Source: Thalassia testudinum | Taxonomy: Eukaryota > Streptophyta > Magnoliopsida > Alismatales > Hydrocharitaceae | Direction: 5' to 3' | Assembly: GCA_037157565.1 (NCBI GenBank) | Contig: JAZHRO010000026.1 | Span: 30,122,501-30,186,500 of the forward strand | DNA length: 64,000 nt | Part shown: positions 57,483 through 64,000 of the stretch, piece by piece | Layout: each line of letters begins with the position of its first letter | How positions within the stretch are numbered: position 1 is the stretch's first letter | Program-made: the position numbers and the translations under genes | Notes under the pieces: model-generated | The model's input: only the letters and a program-made list of their open reading frames with translations | The model's database searches: none | What the model was told of the DNA's origin: nothing

Positions 57483-58388
57483 GCACAGTTGGGAGAGGTA
57501 AGTTTAGAAGGTGCTGGACCCAATCAAGACACCCAAAAATGTGTTGGGTGACTATAGAGGTGCGGGGCAGATGGACCCCTTGATCAGAAAGATCGTCCAC
57601 CTGAGAATTACCTGGGCAGCCAGAGAGGGAGAGTCCCGCGAAGACCCCTACACGGTAGAGCGTCCCCACGGGTTACAGGGTTTCCCCCACCCGACCTCTC
57701 TTGTCACTGCGGTTCCAGGTAGACCAGAATGGGGATCTTGACCTCTTAAGTCTACCAATTTTAAGATCAGGGTGCTTAAGGTTTCACTTGAACTTTAGTC
57801 TTTTTAAGTGCAGAGAGTGACCTAATTTAAGGTTGGTTAACCCAAAGGGGTCAACTTTACCTCTTGTTTTCTTTGAGAGCTTTTTGGGTCCTTTCTTTTA
57901 GGGTTCAAGTGTTTAGAGAGAGCCAATTGTTTAGGATTTTTCTTGTTAATTATTTTCAATCAATGGCTTGGGCACACCTCTTTTGGATTTCCTCAATTCT
58001 TGATTAAGGGGTGTGTCTCTACTGAAATCCTAATGTTTGACCTTATGTTGGCTCTACTTGGTCCATTTAACTCTTTGTTGGGCAATTAGGGCTCAAGCAA
58101 GAATGTGTTAGCCCTTAAATGCCCTTAATAGTGTGCAGGAGTGATGAGTTGAAAACATGCAACTTTTTATGGTTACTAAGTATGGAAGACAGGTTAGCCC
58201 TATATTGCTTGTTCTTTTCTTTTCTTCCTCTTTAGAGTGTAGGGGTTAATAGTGAGAGAAAAGATTTACCTGTCTTCGGAGTGGTTATGTGGTTGCTTGT
58301 CTTCTTGAGTTCCTGTAGCTGCACAAAAGAGAGGAGATTATCAGAACTTAAAAGAAACAGGAATGTTTACCTCTAGAATAGCCGTTGC
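57483..58388 (-). other. Element H 5' leader
   Basis: No gene. 57540-57765 is strongly conserved in A (14770-14990), including GGTTTCCCCCACCCGACCTC on the plus strand. The rest is AT-richer. Candidate site of packaging signals shared by A and H (inference). Confidence 0.6.
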
Positions 58389-58406
58389 TCCCCGGCAGCG
58401 GCGCCA
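58389..58406 (-). promoter_or_regulatory. Primer binding site, element H
   Basis: Complement of TCCCCGGCAGCGGCGCCA, 3 bases from the right LTR. Differs from the plant tRNA-Asp 3' end at one position (CGCTG for CGTTG). Confidence 0.88.
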
Positions 58407-58409
58407 AAA

Positions 58410-61221
58410 TGAAACGTCGCGGCAACCGGGTTTGAGGGTTTTGTTATAACGTTGTAGTAAAGCCGGTTATTACCAACATTTCAAATATAAAATTTTTTTT
58501 TTTTACTCGGAAAATGAAAGAGTTCCCGAGGTCGAACTCAGGGAGCAAGTCGTATTCTAGAGATATACATGTTTCTTTTACAAAAAGAAAGAGAGAGGGA
58601 AAGAATTTGTTGTTTTCTCTTTGTTCTGCAGAGGGGGATGCTCTCTTTCTTTAGATCTCCTTCTTTTCTCTGTTCTGCAGAGGTGATATTCTTCTTCTGC
58701 AATGGTGATGCTCTTCTTCTTCTTCCTGCTGTTCCTGCGTTGGTGATGTTCTTCTTTCTTCAGAGCTCCTTGTTCTTCTTCTTCTTTGGTTTTCTGCCTT
58801 GACCTCTCTTCTTCTTCTTCTGCAATCGTGGTGACCCTTTCTCTTTTCCCTTTTTTTTTTTTATGGCTGCAGAGCTTCTGCCTTCAGCTACTAAGTCTTC
58901 CTTTCTTCTTCTTCTGCTTCGGCCGTTGCTCTTCCTTCTTCTTCAGCCTGCCTTCTTTCCTGCTCTGGCTGCTGACTTTCTGTCGTCTGACCCGGTGCTT
59001 CGACGACTTAACTATGCATTTGCTACAGTGCAGCTCCTTCTTCTTCTTCTTTGGCCTACACACTTCAGAGTTTTTCGTCAAGAGGCAAACCCTACTCTAC
59101 CCCCCCCCCCCCGCGTCTCTCTTTCTCTCTGAAACCACTCTTGGGAAAGCTCTCCCAGAGCTACCGGGTAATCGGGTTCGGGTCAGGCCCGGGTCCAGGC
59201 CCACCGGCGTGTGTGGTGGGCGAGGAGTGCAGTCAGTCTAAGTCGGGTCGGGTCAGGTCCGCGAGGCGTGAGCGCGGACGAGACCGGGTAACCGGGCGGG
59301 TGTAAGGGGACCTCACCCCGTGTACTGAGGCAATGAGGCTAGTGCACGAAATCAATTTAAACAGTGGAACGTGTGTGAGGCTTACCGATGTGGGACTAAA
59401 CGCAGACCGTTCCTCGCGTGCGCCTGCTGGGAGACCGCGGCTTGGCTTCTGCAGCTGCGGCTTCTATCTGCATAAGTTGCTGGCTGGCTGCCTTCGCACG
59501 ACGCCCCGTACCCCGCAGCAGCTGGAGACCTGGCGTCCTCAAGCCTGGAGCGCGGGAGAAGCTGCCTTAAGGTGCGTCAATGGCGGTCGGACCTCAAAAC
59601 CTGTCGGACACGAATATGGCCTCGCGGCCTAATCAAACCACTGGGGAACCTTCGCCGTGGCACGGCGAAGGTGAGGAGCTGCGCGGCAGGCCGCAAGGAG
59701 GTGTCTGGTGGCAGCCCTGGGTCGGACTGCAACCGGAGGAATGGGTTTGTTCGGGGGAGTGTTACGGAGGTGTGGAGTGGCAGTGGAGGGGTGGGGGGTG
59801 CTCAGTGTGATGAGGCGGAGGTGCGGTGAGGGTCGGCGAGCCGTGTGGGTTGCTGAGGTGATGGGAACGGCTCGCCGGAGGGTGGTCGGAGGCGAAGGGG
59901 GTGAAGGTGGTCAGGGTCGGTAGAGGGCTTAATTGAATAAATTGAAAGCGGGGAAAGAAAGAGGAGGAGAAGGGGAGTAGCTCTAGCTTACTTGCAGGGA
60001 CGAAGGGGGAGGAACAGGGCGACAGTCGTATCGACTGTCGCCGGAGAAGACGATGCTCAGGGAGAGGGGCGACGGCGAGCAGAGAGCCGGAGAGGCGCCA
60101 GCTGGGTGCGGCGTGGCGCGGGAAGAGCAGGGGAGGAAGTCTCTGCTGCTGGTATTGCGGCAGAGCGAAGAGGTGGAGGGGGAGGAAGCCGCCGGAGCTG
60201 GTGAGCGTCTGCCGGAGGAAGAAGAGAAGAAAGTTGGGGATTTTCTCCGTCAGATCCAGGCTGCCCTGGTCGGTGGAGCAGCGGGGGGTATTTATAGGGA
60301 TGAAACAGGGAGGAAGGCGGAGGGAGACGACGTGTCTCCCTCGCCGGAGAATGGTCGGAACACGAACCCATACCGTCCGTGCGTTCGCACGGCCGGTATG
60401 GTGGGCTACAATGACCAGGGGGGTGCCCCTGCGACGGCTGACGACGCAGGGCACCCCCGGTTTACTTGCCAGGTCCCCCACCTCACCCTGCGCGGCGCCA
60501 TGCTCCGCGCAAGGTCGCCGGAGCATGGTGCTGGCAGGGTTTTGCAGGAGGGACCTGATTGCAAAGAACGAAGGAGAGTTAGGGGCCAAAATGCGAGGGT
60601 TCAAAAGTTGAGGGCCAAAGAGTAAATATATGAGGACCAAAGTGTGAAGTCGGTCAAGGGGGTTTCTTCTTAGGCTCAAGTTTTTATACATGACTAATTA
60701 GGACCTAAGGAATCTGATGGTGAATTTCATTTTCATATTAAACCTTGTTTGACCGGTCAATTTGCGCAAAAACCTAAATTAAGTTATTAATTGGGCATGG
60801 TTCTCAATGTAGGTCAAAATGGGTTCTAAAGGCCAAATTGAAGGTTCTAAACCCTAGAGATTATTTTTCTATGAATTTTAGAGGGTTTATTCTATTTTTA
60901 CTTTGCCTCGAACCTTGTGAATTGAAGTGGGTTGTTTTAGGGTTACAGATTATCATTTGGTTCCTTGGAAGTGCTGTAGCCCTTGCTAGATCATCTCATC
61001 CCACTTTTATTCTTATTAAGCTGTTTTGACCTGTGTTTGGGCCCTGAATTACCCTGTATGCAGATTATACTGGTAAAATTGCACTTTTACCCCTTATGAC
61101 TGGTTTTCTTCTCAAACTCAGAATTCTCTGAGTTAAGCCTTTCCTTGAGATATGTAGGAGCTTTTATCCTTTGTATTGGGTCAAAATGAGCTAGCTATGG
61201 CTCATGATGAGGTTCTCATCA
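58410..61221 (-). repeat. Element H 5' LTR (right copy), promoter copy
   Basis: 2812 bp, nearly identical to the left copy, with C13 instead of C16. As the 5' LTR of a minus-strand element it holds the promoter that would transcribe gag-pol. The full-length transcript would begin a little below 60288. Confidence 0.95.
60288..60298 (-). promoter_or_regulatory. TATA box of H 5' LTR
   Basis: CCTATAAATAC on the minus strand in a GC-rich context, with the 14-of-15-bp hairpin (60368-60401) about 75 bp upstream. Confidence 0.65.
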
Positions 61222-62753
61222 TCGGGATCCACCGTTTGAGCCCCCATACCACCCATACACCCTGGTAGAGTGGTCCTCTCTACTCCTGTGGTTTAAATTA
61301 GTAAAGTGCATGCTAAGTTAGAAATATCAGTTTGAAACCTAGGTTATGAGATGAACCCTAGGAATGAGAATTTGAATGTTTATATTTGATGCATGAACCT
61401 CGCTTTTTATAAAACTTGAGAATGCATGTTGTTAAATTCCTACTATGAGAAATAGAATATTTAAAATGATGTGATGACTGCTTATCCTGCCGATGATTGC
61501 TTACCCCGTTAATTTACGAGCTTCCTGTTGTATGAATTAAAAACCAGTATGTGATAGCGATGCATGCCATGAAATGAAATGAGATGAGTACTATGCATGA
61601 ATCCTACGGGGAACTAGGAAAGGAATCAAAGTATACTAATGTGGATATCTAATGTATGATGGAACATATTGCCTACAAGCGTGTTGGTTGGTTGTTCAGA
61701 CATGGGTATGGAAAGTGAGCTGGCCCTCGTGTACATGGTACTGAGGAGAGCTACTGTCACTTTTGTGTAGGAAGAGTGATAGCCACCCTTGGGTTGGGAC
61801 CTAGGGTCGGATTGGCCTCCCTACATCGACTCTTGTTAGGCCCACTGGGCAAACTGGGATAGCCGAGTGAGGGTACGCAAACTGTTGAAGGGTGTGGCCC
61901 CTATTTTGTTATGTGTTGTACATTTGAGTGTACCCGCTAGCGAAAACAACTGACCACGTGCCAGTGTAGGGTAACTACCCATGCGCTTATCGCACGTGCC
62001 GTAGTCACCGCTACGTCGCGACCATGACCTTGGGGTGGTAGACCGGGTGTAGGACTACCACAAGGTACTCTCCCAGCCAGGAGAGTGCCACGTGTACATC
62101 CTGCATCGTGGAAAAACTGCATCAAGATTGTTACCTTAGGGAACAAGTGGATTAAGAAATGTTCTGGACCCTTATTAGTATAACCAAATCAAAAACACAT
62201 AAATGATATGAACGGAAACAGATGGTAATGAATAACTGGAAAAATGTATGATTAGTTTGCTGCTTTTCTTTCATGTTTAAATGCATTTAATATTCATATG
62301 TACCACTCTATTCAGCATTAGTTGACCACAGATATAAGTAATCGTGTTCATGTCAGGGAGTTGAGCAGCCAGTGCCACCGGCTGCAGAGGGTGCTGGGTC
62401 CAGTCGAGCCTAGTCATAGTTGTTCTTTCTCTTTTTTCGTATCCGAGGCCCTTTTTGTTGTTAGTGAATATCTTTAGTATGTTAGTACGTATTTCTGTTA
62501 TGCCTCTCTGTACTTTAGTTATGATGGCTATGTCAAGAAATGTTACTATTCCGCTTGGGGCATGTTGTATTTTTGGGAACTCTGTTCTACTTTTCATTAC
62601 TGTCTATCGTCTATTTTTGCTTAGTTATATTGCATGTGTGGTTGTGGAATGATTATTGCATTTGGTTATTTCTCGTTGGATGACTAGGTTTTGGGATTTA
62701 GTCGAGGTGGGCAATTCTCAGGTTTCGTAGGGAGCCAGGAACGGGTCGTAACA
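61222..62753 (+). repeat. Element F 3' LTR, right part
   Basis: Resumes F's LTR after H's duplication. Features seen in Tekay/Del LTRs: GTGATAGCCACCCTTGGGTT (61778 region), GGGTGCTGGGTCCAGTCGAG (62390), CTTTAGTATGTTAGTACG (62470), and an end near ...AACGGGTCGTAACA at 62753. No coding content. Confidence 0.6.
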
Positions 62754-64000
62754 CACATGCTCATTCATACGCTTAAGGTATGCTAAGGGGAAGGATAATG
62801 GGGTAATGGTATGTGCGTCATGTGTTGTTGACTAGGAAACCATCGTAGGAGAATCAATTTAAGGTGCTGTAAGTGCTTGCAAAGCATCGATGTGGTGCTA
62901 AAGTTGGTGCCAAATTGGTGCAAGCAGCAGCGCTCTAAATTCAAGATTTTGGGCCTCGATTTGAGTGCATTAATGCAATCCAAATTTTAATTAAATTATA
63001 CTATTAGGAAACCCTTACATAAAGCTACTTAATTATGTAATTAATTTAGAATAATAACTTATTTAATTATATATCAAAATTGCTTAAAGTTACTAATATG
63101 TACACGTTAATTTACGGTTTAATTACTTACGTAATGTATAAATTAATAAATTAATGATGCAATTGACTTCATAAATAGTCAATTTATATAATAACATATT
63201 TATTAAACATTTTTATTTTATTTTAGAACATTTATTTTAATTTATGTACATTTAATTACATGTTTTTACTACATACACATATAATTTAGTTATAAATATT
63301 ATTATACAGTATAAGTATATTATAAATAGGTTGAAAATATTTTTAATTAATATGTACAAGTGTATAGTATAAATTACCTCAATAATAACTTAAATTACTA
63401 ATTTATTTTATTTTAACTTAATAATTTACTTAATTAACTTAATAACTTAATTACCTACAATAAATAGATAAATAAATCAATATACAGGTACCATATAGTA
63501 TATAATACTTATTTAAATATGTATGTACAGTAATACATACAAGTATACATATTTATTTATAATTGTCCTAGTATAAGTACGTATAATTACTATAAATTAA
63601 TATATAATCGTATATGTAAGTTATATATATCGTAACTCATCCTAAGTACTTATTTAAATATATATATATGATACATTTATAAGTTATTTATATACATTTA
63701 AGTTATATACTTTACTATTTACATTTAGCTTAGGATTAAATAGATATTTACAAGAATAAATATTATATACAAGGTATTTTTATGACATTTATTTCTTTTT
63801 TAAATTTTTATGGTATTTATATATTTAATAGAGGTAGGAGGAGAGAGAGGGAAGGTGAGATGATGGAAGAAATGTTTCTTTTTGTGTTTTTAAATATGAC
63901 TCTTTTATTGAAATTCAAAGTAAATCGAATTGTCGACTGGTATGTTCTACCAACCCAAGGGTTCGAAATACTTTGAAATTCCACATACACTTAAAAAATA
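62754..64000. other. AT-rich sequence without recognisable features
   Basis: 62754-63000 is mixed composition; 63000-63780 is very AT-rich with scattered short TATATA runs and no clear tandem unit. No ORF over 66 codons, no RNA gene, no LTR end recognised. It is the sequence to the right of F, perhaps another old element or the original flank. Confidence 0.6.

Larger units (their letters stand above)
47406..61221 (-). mobile_element. Element H: very young Athila-like Ty3/gypsy retrotransposon
   Basis: 13,816 bp, minus strand, flanked by the perfect 5-bp duplication TCGGG (47401-47405 and 61222-61226). LTRs of 2815 and 2812 bp differ by 11 substitutions plus a C-run length change of 3 (about 0.4 %, about 0.15 million years at 1.3e-8). 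Gag, protease, RT, RNase H and integrase are present in one frame broken by one TGA at the gag/protease junction. The primer site lies next to the right LTR and the polypurine tract next to the left. No envelope-like ORF. It sits in the 3' LTR of F. It shares leader, 3' region and LTR families with A. Confidence 0.95.
31880..62753 (+). mobile_element. Element F: decayed Tekay/Del-like Ty3/gypsy element, split by G and H
   Basis: Three separated pieces on the plus strand form one element: RT-RNase H-integrase (31880-33875), integrase C-terminus (45271-46099), and a 3' LTR (about 46175-47405 with 61227-62753). The pieces join in register when G and H with their duplications are removed. The left part (5' LTR, gag, protease) is missing: sequence begins inside pol directly at the end of A's LTR. 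Clade call rests on [21 protein letters not shown] RT start, the [10 protein letters not shown] motif, and the integrase tail with VFHMSNLRRY and EVPLVKVL. Right end GGTCGTAACA at 62753; no target duplication can be checked. Confidence 0.75.

Noticed and set aside
62277..62983. Small ORFs near the right end as possible host genes
   Set aside because: Under 110 codons, no domains, and most lie in F's LTR.

Overview
The window is a stack of nested plant LTR retrotransposons, with no intact host gene that I can support. Evidence for a flowering plant: Ty3/gypsy polyproteins of the Athila-like and Tekay/Del-like clades, LTRs of 1.4 to 3 kb, tRNA-Asp primer binding sites, a copia solo LTR, and heavy C-to-T / G-to-A decay in the older copies, as expected for methylated repeat-rich chromatin. 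The species cannot be named from this.

Layout, left to right. 1-915: broken zinc-knuckle protein gene (minus). 916-2184: no gene. 2185-6561: element C (plus), 5'-truncated, lacking polymerase, with a 3' LTR at 5059-6561. 6562-31879: element A (minus), an old Athila-like element with gag and protease remnants but no reverse transcriptase or integrase. A carries a copia solo LTR (11978-13351, TSD CTTGG), a complete RT-less element D (15579-26395, TSD GTCCC) that itself contains solo LTR E (18197-21238, TSD AAGGT), and solo LTR B in its right LTR (28744-31401, TSD ACTGG). 31880-62753: decayed Tekay/Del-like element F (plus). F is split by two young Athila-like elements: G (33876-45265, plus, TSD GAGGT, one uninterrupted 1804-residue Gag-Pol ORF) in its integrase, and H (47406-61221, minus, TSD TCGGG, Gag-Pol interrupted by one TGA) in its 3' LTR. 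62754-64000: AT-rich, nothing recognised.

How it fits together. G and H encode complete enzyme sets: protease, reverse transcriptase, RNase H and integrase. A, C and D lack reverse transcriptase and integrase; in their place they carry a conserved acidic reading frame, called ORFX here. Autonomous and RT-less elements share cis signals: a tRNA-Asp-type primer site (G, H, D; degenerate in A), a polypurine tract with core GGCATGGGGG, a stem-loop directly 5' of that tract, a second tract copy behind a CAATG-AGGA-CATTG stem-loop, and a hairpin at the LTR tip. My main hypothesis is that A, C and D are a non-autonomous lineage that was mobilised in trans by G/H-like partners. A second notable signal is a covarying hairpin about 75-95 bp upstream of the TATA box in three related LTR families (A, B, H).

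By-eye LTR divergence: about 0.4 % for H (11 substitutions in 2812 bp), about 1 % for G (about 18 substitutions plus one indel), and roughly 10 % in sampled stretches of A and D. G and H are therefore recent and A, D and F are old.
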